Of a DNA stretch of 52,737 nt, positions 25,878 through 34,164 are shown in pieces (the stretch's first letter is position 1; each line of letters starts with the position of its first letter). Source of the DNA: an uncultured Elusimicrobia bacterium (GTDB lineage: Bacteria; Elusimicrobiota; Elusimicrobia; Elusimicrobiales; UBA9959); NCBI GenBank assembly GCA_903867985.1, contig CAIPTO010000143.1, forward strand, positions 1 through 52,737, written 5' to 3'. The notes beneath the pieces were generated by a model. That model saw nothing but the letters and a program-made list of their open reading frames with translations. It was not told the DNA's origin and did not search any database. A program made the translations under genes and the position numbers.

Positions 25878-26234
25878 TTATTCTTTCCCGGCCGGCAACT
25901 TTCGCAGAAGCGGCGTCATCGCTTCAAAAGCCGCTTCCGCCCAGCTTTTGGCTATAGGCAACGCGGCGGGAAACCAGTAATGCACACCATCTCCGCCTTT
26001 TGCAGGATATTTTGTCACCAGCGTGCTGTCAAAGCAGGTGCAGAAAGGCGTAACGGCTTTATACGTAAGCTGGAGCACGCGCGGGATTTTTTCCCGGCCA
26101 TTGCGGGCGTCCGGCATGGTTATCCAAAAACAGCTTGCGCCGGAGTCTGAAATCTTCTTAACAAGCTTCTTCCAACCCGTAACGTATTTTACCGACAGAA
26201 GGCAACTGTCGGGCGCTCTGGCGTGGAAAGCGGG
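25878..26234 (-). pseudogene. N-terminally truncated SGNH-hydrolase-like remnant
   Basis: On the minus strand, directly after the TGA of the HTH gene and in the same frame, about 118 codons read as coherent protein. They include GWKKLVKKISDSGASCFWITMP, a helix-rich middle and GGDGVHYWFPAALPIAKSW. The DGVH group matches block V (DxxH) of SGNH/GDSL hydrolases. The block I GDS strand that carries the catalytic Ser is absent, since its place is taken by the HTH gene. The first ATG (26117) would yield only 79 residues; no ATG, GTG or TTG precedes it after the TGA. I read it as a decayed fragment. A functional short protein cannot be excluded. Confidence 0.5.
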
Positions 26235-26519
26235 TCAATCCCAGCCCATCTCGTCCATGGAATCCTTTCGCGGAGGCGTCTCTTCGGTGATGACCGGACT
26301 AGGGGGCGGCGCACTTTTTAAAACTTTGCGCGGAGGCGGAACAGCAGACTGCAAAGCGACAGCCGGCAACTCAAGCGCGGAGGCTGGAACGGCCCAATTG
26401 CGACCTATTCGGATTGCCGCCAGTTGCCCCTTCTTCACCCTCTTAAATACCGCTATGCGTGAAACACCCATTATAACTGCGGCCTCTGGTAAAGAAAGAA
26501 ATTCTTTTTTTTCAGGCAT
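26235..26519 (-). CDS. Small excisionase/MerR-type HTH DNA-binding protein
   Basis: 94 residues. Residues 5-48 form an HTH_17/excisionase-type winged helix (LSLPEAAVIMGVSRIAVFKR... AAIRIGRNWAVP). The rest is Pro-rich and disordered (PPPRKVLKSAPPPSP, ending DEMGWD). A longer frame opens at GTG 26552, but that codon lies inside an operator repeat. ATG 26519 has GAGG 9 nt upstream and is therefore preferred. Two copies of GTTAAC-N4-GTTAAC flank its promoter, which suggests self-repression. No recombinase or phage gene is adjacent. Confidence 0.78.
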   Translation of the reverse strand: MPEKKEFLSLPEAAVIMGVSRIAVFKRVKKGQLAAIRIGRNWAVPASALELPAVALQSAVPPPRKVLKSAPPPSPVITEETPPRKDSMDEMGWD

Positions 26520-26544
26520 AATCCAGTCCTCGCACAATATCCCA

Positions 26545-26560
26545 GTTAACACAAGTTAAC
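26545..26560. promoter_or_regulatory. Operator 1: GTTAAC-N4-GTTAAC
   Basis: Two 6-bp palindromes separated by ACAA, 10 bp centre to centre, so both face one side of the helix. The site lies just downstream of the -10 element, over the expected transcription start of the HTH gene. Confidence 0.7.
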
Positions 26561-26566
26561 TAGAAT

Positions 26567-26595
26567 ATTATACGCTAAAAAGCCGAAAGAAGCAA
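26567..26595 (-). promoter_or_regulatory. Promoter of the HTH gene
   Basis: On the minus strand TTGCTT (26595-26590), a 17-nt spacer and TATAAT (26572-26567). Operator 1 begins 6 nt beyond the -10 element. Confidence 0.6.
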
Positions 26596-26633
26596 ATTGT
26601 TATATACGGTAATCTTTAGAGCACGAACCATTG

Positions 26634-26649
26634 GTTAACACATGTTAAC
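26634..26649. promoter_or_regulatory. Operator 2: GTTAAC-N4-GTTAAC
   Basis: The same double palindrome with spacer ACAT, 89 bp from operator 1 and upstream of the promoter. The pair could allow looping or serve a divergent promoter. The remaining gap to 26840 holds no gene that I can see. Confidence 0.7.
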
Positions 26650-26840
26650 ATGGAACTTCAGCCACCCAACCATGATGGATAAAAATCCGGCAGGCCACCA
26701 ACCTCGACAATCCACCCACCGCCCTTGGAAAACCGGCAAATGAGACGGCTAAAGACGCGACATTATAATTAAATATCAGGACTAAAATTTATATACTATA
26801 TGGCATAAGGGCGCCGCGGCATACCGGCGGATCAACCACA

Positions 26841-27839
26841 ATGAAGATTTTAATATTAGGCGGAACGAGCTTTTTCGGCAGGGAAACCGCCATATCTCTT
26901 TCCGACGGCGGCCACGAAGTAACGGTATTCTCTCGGCGCTGCCCCGCAGACGGGCTGCCTCTTGACATCACGCAGAGCCGCGGAGACAGGACCGTGGAAA
27001 TAGACCTGGCCCGAATGGCCACTCAACCGTGGGACGTGATAATTGACAACATCTGCCACACGGCGGACGACGCCCAAAAAGCCGTGCGCGTATTCAACGG
27101 CAGAACAGGTTTATATATTTTCACCAGCTCCGCCTCGGTCTATTCCACCCTGCAGGGAGCCTCCGCCCCTTTCAGGGAGATACAGACCGAACTGCTTCCG
27201 GTCAGGACCGACATGAAGGACAAGCCTTATTACGCCTACGCCTCCGCCAAATACGCGGCTGAAAAAGTATTCGTGAACGCTTTTCTGGAAAAAAAGTTCC
27301 CCGTAGTAATAATCAGGCCGCCGGTAGTCATCGGCCCGGGCGACCCCACCCTGCGCGCCTATTCCTATTGGCTGCGGCTTAGCGACGGCGGCCAGCTTAT
27401 CCTGCCAAACCCGGCGGTTTCGGCCAGGTATATTTTTTCCAAGGATCTGGCCAGAGCCTTTGCACTACTGATCGACAGCCAAAACCTTTACGGGCAAACC
27501 CTCAACCTGGGCGACGCAACGGTTATAACACTGGAAGATTTCATAAAGATCTCCGCGCGCATACTGCATAAGGAGGCCAAAATAACGGTCCCCGACCACG
27601 CCTGGCTTAAATCCGGCGGTTTCAATTTTGCGGCCTCGCCTTTTTCCGGGGCTTCGGATTTTATAGTTGACATCTCGAAAGCGGAAAAGGCGCTGGGTTG
27701 GCGCTCCACTGAAATGCACGCCTGGCTAGAAGAGACCATCAACTGGTTCTTTTTAAAGTATCTGGGTCCGATGCCGGCAAACTACGCGTCCAGAAAAAAA
27801 GAACTGGAACTGGCTGACCGCTGGAAAGCGAGGGCGTAA
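26841..27839 (+). CDS. NAD-dependent epimerase/dehydratase (extended SDR)
   Basis: 332 residues. The Rossmann motif is GGTSFFGRETA at the N-terminus (a variant of GxxGxxG), with D/R-binding loops after strand 2 (VFSRR). The SDR catalytic set follows: Ser-Ser-Ala-Ser (FTSSASVYS), then YYAYASAKYAAEKV (YxxxK). The IIRPPVVIGPGDPT stretch and the C-terminal substrate domain are typical. It resembles the CSP41/isoflavone-reductase-like subgroup more than GalE. Likely a nucleotide-sugar enzyme, but the substrate is unknown. kdsC follows 11 nt later on the same strand, suggesting a shared sugar/envelope theme. Confidence 0.85.
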   Translation: MKILILGGTSFFGRETAISLSDGGHEVTVFSRRCPADGLPLDITQSRGDRTVEIDLARMATQPWDVIIDNICHTADDAQKAVRVFNGRTGLYIFTSSASVYSTLQGASAPFREIQTELLPVRTDMKDKPYYAYASAKYAAEKVFVNAFLEKKFPVVIIRPPVVIGPGDPTLRAYSYWLRLSDGGQLILPNPAVSARYIFSKDLARAFALLIDSQNLYGQTLNLGDATVITLEDFIKISARILHKEAKITVPDHAWLKSGGFNFAASPFSGASDFIVDISKAEKALGWRSTEMHAWLEETINWFFLKYLGPMPANYASRKKELELADRWKARA

Positions 27840-27850
27840 CGGAGATTATC

Positions 27851-28459
27851 ATGGATATAAATAAAAACATCGCGAGAGCCAAAAAAGTAAGGATCCTTTT
27901 GATGGACGTGGACGGGGTGCTCACCGATGGGAAGATGTATTATCTGCCCGGGCATAAAGGGGAAATGGTGGAATTTAAGGCGTTCCATTCGCTGGACGGG
28001 ATCGGCCTGCGGCTTTTGAACCAGTTCGGCATCATCACCGGCGTCATCACCGGACGGGAGTCGCCCGGCACCGAGGAGCGCGCCAGAACTCTCGGCATGA
28101 GCTACGCCTACCAGGGCTTCCTCTCCAAACTCGACCCGCTGAGAGAGATATTGAAAGACACAGGCTTGAAAGAGGAGAATGTGGCCTATGTCGGAGACGA
28201 CTGGACCGACATCCCCGTGCTCAAGCGCTCCGGGTTCGCCTGCGCCCCCGCCAACGCCCTGCCTGAAGTCAAATCGGCCGCTGATTTTATAACAAAAAAA
28301 GAGGGTGGTGCGGGGGCGGTGCGCGAAATCTGCGATTTTATACTTAAAAGCCAGGGGCACTGGCGGGAAATAATGAGGTATGTCGAGACGGCGCACTGGC
28401 CGTCTCCGGAAAAACCTCCTATGAAAATAATTCTGCATTCAAAGAAGGGGGAGAAATGA
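27851..28459 (+). CDS. kdsC: 3-deoxy-D-manno-octulosonate 8-phosphate phosphatase (KdsC)
   Basis: 202 residues of the HAD superfamily, C0 type. The nucleophile motif is DVDGVLTDG with D19 and D21. Motif II is VITGRES and motif III/IV is YVGDDWTDIPVL with the Asp pair. It removes phosphate from KDO-8-P in the cytoplasm to give KDO for lipopolysaccharide core. About 30 residues more than E. coli KdsC at the C-terminal side (HWREIMRYVETAHW) are also seen in other deep lineages. The stop overlaps the next gene's start (ATGA). Confidence 0.92.
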   Translation: MDINKNIARAKKVRILLMDVDGVLTDGKMYYLPGHKGEMVEFKAFHSLDGIGLRLLNQFGIITGVITGRESPGTEERARTLGMSYAYQGFLSKLDPLREILKDTGLKEENVAYVGDDWTDIPVLKRSGFACAPANALPEVKSAADFITKKEGGAGAVREICDFILKSQGHWREIMRYVETAHWPSPEKPPMKIILHSKKGEK

Positions 28460-28923
28460 AAAGGCTGATCATATTGTGCGCGCTGACGATATTGATATGT
28501 CCGCAGGCGCGCGCCACGGCGGACAGCGAACTGACCGAAGCGGCGCTCTCGACCGACACCGCAAAAACCGATGAGACCGCGGATATCGACGACGCGCAGG
28601 CCTACATCCAGGAAACTGACGAGGATTTGGCGGGCTTCGTGCAGGATTACGTAAAAAAAGACACGGTCCTGAAAGGCGCCTTTTTTCTGGAAGAAACGGT
28701 TTCCGGCAACATCCTTAAATTAAACCTGGAAACGGTTATAAAAACATCTTCCGCCGGACCAAATAATTCGAAAATCATAGAAGCCGTATTCAGGGACCTG
28801 ACCGGAAAAAGGCGCACCGTCCTGTTCCGCATCCAGAGTATAGGCTTCGGCGGGATAGATATATTTAAAATTGAACTTAAGAAAGAAGAAAAAACAAAGA
28901 CTTCCGATAAAATAAAAAAATAG
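28456..28923 (+). CDS. Exported protein coupled to kdsC, function unknown
   Basis: 155 residues with a signal peptide (cleavage near ARA, residue ~21). Residues 25-60 are acidic and Thr/Asp-rich. Residues ~65-140 have alternating strands (AFFLEETVSGNILKLNLETVI, IIEAVFRDL, RRTVLFRIQSI), and the tail is Lys-rich. It starts by a 4-nt overlap with kdsC, the place where lptC often sits. It is not an evident LptC because no N-terminal membrane anchor is retained, and the sequence does not match that family to my eye. Confidence 0.75.
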   Translation: MKRLIILCALTILICPQARATADSELTEAALSTDTAKTDETADIDDAQAYIQETDEDLAGFVQDYVKKDTVLKGAFFLEETVSGNILKLNLETVIKTSSAGPNNSKIIEAVFRDLTGKRRTVLFRIQSIGFGGIDIFKIELKKEEKTKTSDKIKK

Positions 28924-28944
28924 GCTAACCGGCAGAAATAAACT

Positions 28945-29628
28945 ATGATCCAATACTTTACCGCTTTCGGCGCGGGCCTTATGTCGTTCTTCACGCCCTG
29001 CGTTCTGCCGCTGCTGCCCGGATACCTCTCCATGCTCTCGGGCTTCTCCGCGAGCGCGCTGCTGAAAGGCGACTCCAGAGTGGCCGCCAAAAAAGTAACG
29101 CTCAACGCGCTGGTGTTTGTGGCCGGATTCTCGCTGGTTTTCTCGGCCATGGGAGCGGCCGCTTCAGTCTTGGGCGATCTCCTGGCGACCCATAAGGTGG
29201 TTCTTTTAAAAGTCTTCGGCGTGGTCATGATGCTGCTTGGAATACACATGACCAGCCTGGTCAGGTTCAATCCACTGAATTACCACAAACGCTTTTCAAT
29301 GCGGACACTGGGCGGAGGGTATACGGGCTCTTTGCTGATGGGGTTCGCTTTCGCGCTTGGCTGGTCGCCCTGCATCGGGCCGATACTGGCCGGAATACTC
29401 GCCATGGCTGCGGTTTCAGGAGAAACCTATAAAGGAGTGTCTCTGTTGATGACCTACTCAGCCGGGATGGCCGTGCCCTTCATTGCGGCAGCCTTCCTGA
29501 CGGCAAGATTCTTCGCTTTCCTTGCCAGGTACAAAAGCGCTCTGCGCCATGTGGAAATAGCCGCCGGAGCCATACTGATCGCAGCCGGTGCGCTCCTCTT
29601 TTTCGACCGGCTTATGTTCCTCCGCTGA
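28945..29628 (+). CDS. ccdA: Cytochrome c biogenesis protein CcdA (thiol-disulfide carrier)
   Basis: 227 residues with six membrane helices. The two reactive Cys are C19 in FFTPCVLPLLPG and C143 in LGWSPCIGP, placed at the start of helices 1 and 4 as in CcdA/DsbD-beta. It passes electrons from cytoplasmic thioredoxin to periplasmic thiol proteins for cytochrome c maturation or disulfide isomerisation. No thioredoxin-like partner is in the window. The ATG has no strong Shine-Dalgarno. It converges with pyrE across a hairpin. Confidence 0.92.
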   Translation: MIQYFTAFGAGLMSFFTPCVLPLLPGYLSMLSGFSASALLKGDSRVAAKKVTLNALVFVAGFSLVFSAMGAAASVLGDLLATHKVVLLKVFGVVMMLLGIHMTSLVRFNPLNYHKRFSMRTLGGGYTGSLLMGFAFALGWSPCIGPILAGILAMAAVSGETYKGVSLLMTYSAGMAVPFIAAAFLTARFFAFLARYKSALRHVEIAAGAILIAAGALLFFDRLMFLR

Positions 29629-29634
29629 GCGCCG

Positions 29635-29662
29635 ACCCGAATCCCTCAGCCGGAATTCGGGT
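29635..29662. terminator. Hairpin between the convergent ccdA and pyrE genes
   Basis: ACCCGAAT / ATTCGGGT make a perfect 8-bp stem with a 12-nt loop in the 33-bp gap. There is no proper T-run on the ccdA side, so efficiency is uncertain. Confidence 0.4.
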
Positions 29663-30240
29663 TATATCTTTCTTGACCCGGGTTTTATCAGAGGGGATAT
29701 TTTTTTAGCGCAGAGTGGGCAGTCGGCCGGGCTGTAAACCGTAAGGTCCAGCTTTATAAGGCTCGCCGAGGGGAAATAAAAAGACCGCGCGCCCATCCTG
29801 TTGACTATCGAAAGAGCGCCGAGCACTTCCGCGCGCGCCTTCTTGGCAGCTTCAAAGACTTCCATGGTGGATTTGCCGGTAGTGAACACATCTTCCACAA
29901 TGATCACCTTGGCGCCGGCACTAAGCGAAAACCCACGCCGGAGCGTCATCGAAGCGTTATCCCTCTCCATAAACAAAAAATCCACTCCGAAAGCGCGCGC
30001 GACCTCGTGCCCTATTATCAGTCCGCCGATAGCAGGCGATATGATCAGGTCCGGCTTGGCTCCCTTCCAACGCTTCTTCAGTTCAACGCCTATGGATGCG
30101 GCCTTGGCCGGACCTTTGAGCGCCAGCGCACACTGAACGTAATCGGGGCTATGTAATCCGGAAGAAAGTAAAAAATGCCCCTCCAGCAGCGCTCCGCACT
30201 TCTTAAGATGACCGTAAAATTTAGCATCCTGGGAGTTCAT
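29662..30240 (-). CDS. pyrE: Orotate phosphoribosyltransferase
   Basis: 192 residues. The PRPP-binding motif VIIVEDVFTTGKSTMEV is clear, and the catalytic-loop Lys/Asp/Glu region lies before it (FLFMERDNASMTLRRG). It joins orotate and PRPP to form OMP in pyrimidine synthesis. The C-terminal part ends with two Cys (DCPLCAKK) close together, as in the longer bacterial PyrE group. AGGTGA precedes the ATG. It is the last gene of the leftward pyr cluster. Confidence 0.93.
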   Translation of the reverse strand: MNSQDAKFYGHLKKCGALLEGHFLLSSGLHSPDYVQCALALKGPAKAASIGVELKKRWKGAKPDLIISPAIGGLIIGHEVARAFGVDFLFMERDNASMTLRRGFSLSAGAKVIIVEDVFTTGKSTMEVFEAAKKARAEVLGALSIVNRMGARSFYFPSASLIKLDLTVYSPADCPLCAKKISPLIKPGSRKI

Positions 30241-30281
30241 GTAAAAGTCACCTCTGGTTCAAGATTCAAGATTCCTGGATT

Positions 30282-30977
30282 TTAGCTCTTTACCCCGGCC
30301 CTATCAAGTTCCCCCAGTATTTCGCGGACGATGGCGACAGGATCAGGAGCATTGAGCACCGGCCTGCCCAGCACAATCATATCAGCCCCCGCGGACAAAG
30401 CCCCGGCCGGGGTAAGAGTGCGCTTCTGATCGTCATCCCCGCAGACAAGCCTGATGCCGGGAGTGATAATTTTGAGCGCCTTGCCGAAGCGATTCCGAAC
30501 GGCAGCCGCCTCCAGCGGGGAGCAGACGATGCCGTCGGCGCCGTTTTCCGCACCCAAGGCAGCAAGACGTAAAATATTTTTTTCTATACCTCCCACAAAA
30601 CCGGAACCGGCGAAAGCCTCCTCGTCAAAGCTGGTAAGCACTGTTATTCCCCAAAGCAGCGGGCGCTTTTTAAGCGAGGCCGCGGCCGCAAGCATGCGGG
30701 CCCCTCCGGAGAGATGCAGGGAAACGGAATAAACACCCAAGCGCTCCGCGCTTTCCACGGCGCTCCTGACGGTGTTGGGAATATCGTAAAACTTGAGGTC
30801 TAGAAAAACTTTCCCGCCGCACTCGTGCACCAGATCCACCGCCCGGGGACCGGCAAGCGTGAAAAGGCTTGAACCGACCTTATAAATAAGCGGCAGCCCT
30901 TTGAGCTTTTTAAGCAGAGCCGCCGCGGTTTTGAGGTCCGGCGTGTCCAGCGCGATTATCAATTTGGTTTTGCCCAT
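30282..30977 (-). CDS. pyrF: Orotidine 5'-phosphate decarboxylase
   Basis: 231 residues. The active-site motif VFLDLKFYDIPNTVRSA contains the Asp-Lys-Asp tetrad core. The phosphate-binding end TPAGALSAGADMIVLGRPVLNAP is also present. It decarboxylates OMP to UMP. The gene lies 14 nt after pyrD and 41 nt before pyrE, so the three are probably on one transcript. Confidence 0.94.
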   Translation of the reverse strand: MGKTKLIIALDTPDLKTAAALLKKLKGLPLIYKVGSSLFTLAGPRAVDLVHECGGKVFLDLKFYDIPNTVRSAVESAERLGVYSVSLHLSGGARMLAAAASLKKRPLLWGITVLTSFDEEAFAGSGFVGGIEKNILRLAALGAENGADGIVCSPLEAAAVRNRFGKALKIITPGIRLVCGDDDQKRTLTPAGALSAGADMIVLGRPVLNAPDPVAIVREILGELDRAGVKS

Positions 30978-30991
30978 ACTTTTTCGGGGCG

Positions 30992-32062
30992 CTACATTAA
31001 GGACGGCCCAAGGCCCCTGGCCCGGCGTTTCAAATCCGCCTGGTTTTTTTCCATGTGCCTAAGAATATCTTTCACCATGAAAGGCCCCTCATAAATGAGG
31101 CCCGAATAGACCTGCACCAGATTCGCGCCCAACTTAAATTTTTCAGCCGCGGACGGCCCGTCGAAAACCCCGCCAACCCCGATCAGCGGCACCCGCCCGG
31201 CCGCCAGTTCGGAAACTCTTTTTAACATCTCGTTGGAAATGTCGCGCAGCGGCTTGCCGCTAAGTCCGCCCTCATAGGAATGCCAGCGCGCGTGGAGATG
31301 CTCGCGCCGGACGGAGGTGTTCGTGACTATAAGCCCCAGACCCCGTTCCGCGGCGGTGGCCACCAGGCCGGAAAGATCCCCTTCTTCAAGTTCCGGGGAG
31401 ATCTTTATGAAAAGCGGCTTTTTGACCCGCTGATTGTTTATAAAATCAAGCGCGGGGTCCAGCAGGCGCGCCAGGCGTTCTTTCTGGTGCAGCACCCGCA
31501 GCTGCAGCGTGTTTGGAGAGCTGATATTAAAGACGAAATAATCGCCGAACGGGTAGAGCACCTTGAGCGCCTCCAGATAATTCTTCGGCGCGTCTTCCAG
31601 CGAGCAGTCCGCATTTTTTCCTATATTGATCCCCAGCGGCACACCCGCGGACCCCAGCTTTGAAAGCCGTCTGGCGGCCTCGTAGGCTCCGACATTATTG
31701 AACCCCATCCGGTTTATTATGCCATGGTGCTCGTTTAGACGAAAGACACGCGGGCGCGGATTGCCGTTCTGCGCGCGCAGGGTTATCGTCCCCATCTCCA
31801 AAAAACCGAATCCGAGTTTAGCCAATATAAGCGGCGCCTCGCAATTCTTGTCAAACCCGGCCGCGAGTCCCACCGGGTTCCTGAACCTGATGCCGGCCAC
31901 GGTGACGGGCATTTCTTTCACCCTGACCAGCAGCTCTAAAATCATCCGCGCCGGCTCTACGCCCTGCAGCGCGCTGACGCTTTTCATCACGGCGTCATGC
32001 ACCGTTTCAGGATCGAAGTTGAAGAGTATTCTGCGTAAAATTTGTCGGTACAAGAAGCCCAT
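30992..32062 (-). CDS. pyrD: Dihydroorotate dehydrogenase, quinone-dependent (class 2)
   Basis: 356 residues. The N-terminal helices (MGFLYRQILRRILFNFDPETVHDAV) are the membrane-associating extension of class 2 enzymes. FMN-contact motifs follow: NPVGLAAGFDKN, FLEMGTIT, INRMGFNN and FNISSPNT (the catalytic-base Ser in the SSPNT loop). The C-terminal end holds LIGVGGVFDG and VQVYSGLIYEGP. It oxidises dihydroorotate to orotate and passes electrons to the quinone pool. No pyrK electron-transfer partner is present, consistent with class 2. Confidence 0.95.
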   Translation of the reverse strand: MGFLYRQILRRILFNFDPETVHDAVMKSVSALQGVEPARMILELLVRVKEMPVTVAGIRFRNPVGLAAGFDKNCEAPLILAKLGFGFLEMGTITLRAQNGNPRPRVFRLNEHHGIINRMGFNNVGAYEAARRLSKLGSAGVPLGINIGKNADCSLEDAPKNYLEALKVLYPFGDYFVFNISSPNTLQLRVLHQKERLARLLDPALDFINNQRVKKPLFIKISPELEEGDLSGLVATAAERGLGLIVTNTSVRREHLHARWHSYEGGLSGKPLRDISNEMLKRVSELAAGRVPLIGVGGVFDGPSAAEKFKLGANLVQVYSGLIYEGPFMVKDILRHMEKNQADLKRRARGLGPSLM

Positions 32063-32171
32063 GGATTTTGCCGTTTAATGAGCGCGGCTCCCGATACGGC
32101 TACCGCACGCCATTGCCTTATAAGTTATTGCGAATAATCAGCGCTGATAAATTCTACATTTAAAACGCCCC

Positions 32172-33461
32172 TTAAAGGAAACGGCCGTCCCTGAACACGA
32201 AACGCCCGCCCACAATAGTCGCGGCTACGCGGCCCTTAAGCCGCCTTCCGACAAAAGGGGAATTGACGGACTTGGAATAAAACCGCGGGGGCACCCGATA
32301 TCGCGCTAGCGGATCTATAAGAGTCAGATCGGCGTCCATGCCTGGTGCCAACCTTCCCTTTTTTTTCAGGCCCAGTATGCGGGCCGGATTAGCGCTCATA
32401 AGCTCGGCAAGGCGAATCCTGGAGACTGAACCTTTATAAAATAATTCCGTGAGGGCCAGCCCCAGCGTGGTCTCAAGACCGATGACTCCGAAAGGAGCCT
32501 TCAAAAGTCCTTTCGCTTTTTCGGCGGCAGAGTGCGGAGCGTGGTCGGAGGCTATAACATCTATCGTTCCGTCGGCCAGGCCTTTTTTAAGCGCCGCGCG
32601 GTCGCTTCCCTCACGGAGCGGCGGCTTCATCTTGAAGGCGGCGTCTTTGACATTTTCGCAGGTAAGCGTAAAATAGTGCGGACAGGTCTCGGCTGTGACA
32701 TTAAAACCAGCCTTTTTGGCGGCGGTGACAAGGCGCGCGCTTTCGCGGCAGCTCACGTGCTGCAGGTGCAGCGGCCCGCCCGTGGAGCCGGCAAGCAGCA
32801 GGTCGCGCAAAACCATGAACACTTCAGCTTCGCGCGGGATACCAGGCACTTTCAGGCGGCGCGCGCGCGCGCAGTCGTGCATAATTCCTGAGCCGGTCAA
32901 AGCTAAGGACTCTGCGTGTTCCATCACCGGGGTTTTCAACTTTTTCGCCAACCGTAAAGCTTTTTTTAAAAGCCCGAAGTCGGCGACACAGGCTCCGTCG
33001 TCGGTAAAGGCCCGGGCGCCGGCGTTCTTCAGCGCCTCAAGGTCCGCGAGATCCCGTCCGGAGCGGCCGCAGGTGACGGCGGCGGAAAAATAAATATTCA
33101 CCGGAAGGCCCTCGGCTTTCGCCCGCAGGCGGCGGATAAGCGCCGGATTATCTACCGGCGGTTCCGTGTTGGCCATGGCCAGGATAGAGGTGAATCCGCC
33201 GGCGGCGGCGGCCCTGGCGGAGCTCTTAAGGTCTTCCGCCGTTTCCATGCCAGGTTCACGGGTGTGGACGTGCATGTCTATCAGCCCGGGCATAAGCCAG
33301 AGGCCGGAAGCGTCGTAAATCTCGAAGCTCCCGCGGGCCGTACCGGGATATCCGGTTCCCACGGACTTTATGAGCCCGTCTTCTATGAACAGGTTCAGTT
33401 TTTTTTCCAGCTTGCGGGCCGGGTCAATTACCAGCGCGTTTTGGATGAGCAATCTTGGCAT
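32172..33461 (-). CDS. pyrC: Dihydroorotase (type I)
   Basis: 429 residues, the long dihydroorotase type. Zinc motifs: DMHVHTREPGMETAEDL (HxH plus the Arg for substrate), the ALKKLKTPVMEHAES region, CRESARLVTAAKK preceded by HLQHVS, and ASDHAPHSAAEK with the catalytic Asp. It closes carbamoyl-aspartate to dihydroorotate. The sequence after the stop (32063-32171) shows no gene. Its first 38 nt overlap the end of the upstream membrane-protein gene in another frame. Confidence 0.94.
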   Translation of the reverse strand: MPRLLIQNALVIDPARKLEKKLNLFIEDGLIKSVGTGYPGTARGSFEIYDASGLWLMPGLIDMHVHTREPGMETAEDLKSSARAAAAGGFTSILAMANTEPPVDNPALIRRLRAKAEGLPVNIYFSAAVTCGRSGRDLADLEALKNAGARAFTDDGACVADFGLLKKALRLAKKLKTPVMEHAESLALTGSGIMHDCARARRLKVPGIPREAEVFMVLRDLLLAGSTGGPLHLQHVSCRESARLVTAAKKAGFNVTAETCPHYFTLTCENVKDAAFKMKPPLREGSDRAALKKGLADGTIDVIASDHAPHSAAEKAKGLLKAPFGVIGLETTLGLALTELFYKGSVSRIRLAELMSANPARILGLKKKGRLAPGMDADLTLIDPLARYRVPPRFYSKSVNSPFVGRRLKGRVAATIVGGRFVFRDGRFL

Positions 33462-34164
33462 CTTTATTTACTACCATACTTTTGCCGGGGGGAAAAGTGC
33501 GGGATTTTACGGCTCCGGCCGCGGTTGCCGGCAAAGAGATTTGAGGAGAAGCCTGCAGGGCAGTCACGCGAAAATCAAAAGCTCCCCCAACTTCCCTATA
33601 GCTGAGCAGCTGAAAAGACGCTATAAGAATCAGAGCGACCCAGGCCAGATCAAAGCCCCTGCGGGGGCGGAATCCGTTCAGTAATTTGAAGATGACCGCT
33701 GCGAGCAGGGTAAAACCGAACGCCGAATGGGCGGCGGCCACTTCAACCGCTGCCTCGGGGTTAACCTTTTTGGACATGCCGAAATAAAGCAGCCCTATCA
33801 CAGCGAGAAAAGTTAAAAATAAATAATGCCAGCCGCGGCTCTTCTCCTCCGATGAGAGGAAAGTCAGCTGACTCAAACCAGCCGAAGCGTAAAAACAGGC
33901 GAAGGAGACGAAGATATAGAAACCGCTCTTCAGCTGCAACGAGAACATCAGGCTCTCAACGCTCCAACCACCTAGGAAATACAGCATAGCCAGCAACATT
34001 CCGGCCCCGCTGAGCAGGAGAGCCAGCGGCGCGATAAATCTGATCCGCCCTCCGGGCTTATGCCACGCGTAAGCTTCGGTAAAGCCTAGGGCCAGCAGGG
34101 CGGCGCCCTGGGCCGCGTGCATCGCCGTAGAAGCGGTATTATAGCTGTCGAGGTTAAGCGTCAT
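33424..34164 (-). CDS. Membrane protein of unknown function, seven or so helices
   Basis: 246 residues with about seven hydrophobic segments, then a soluble C-terminal tail (~60 residues) rich in Ala/Thr/Pro. The first helix begins in STAMHAAQGAALLALGF. No family recognised. An upstream extension to 34242 would overlap the previous gene; ATG 34164 has AAGGAAAGGG before it and is preferred. The preceding gene's stop and this ATG overlap (ATGA), and the end runs 38 nt into pyrC, so the trio are likely translated together. Confidence 0.75.
   Translation of the reverse strand: MTLNLDSYNTASTAMHAAQGAALLALGFTEAYAWHKPGGRIRFIAPLALLLSGAGMLLAMLYFLGGWSVESLMFSLQLKSGFYIFVSFACFYASAGLSQLTFLSSEEKSRGWHYLFLTFLAVIGLLYFGMSKKVNPEAAVEVAAAHSAFGFTLLAAVIFKLLNGFRPRRGFDLAWVALILIASFQLLSYREVGGAFDFRVTALQASPQISLPATAAGAVKSRTFPPGKSMVVNKDAKIAHPKRAGN

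Noticed and set aside
26235-26237. TGA between the HTH gene and the SGNH fragment as a recoded (selenocysteine or read-through) codon
   Set aside because: No SECIS-like hairpin is evident just after it, and an HTH fused to an SGNH hydrolase would be unusual; a truncated remnant is simpler.
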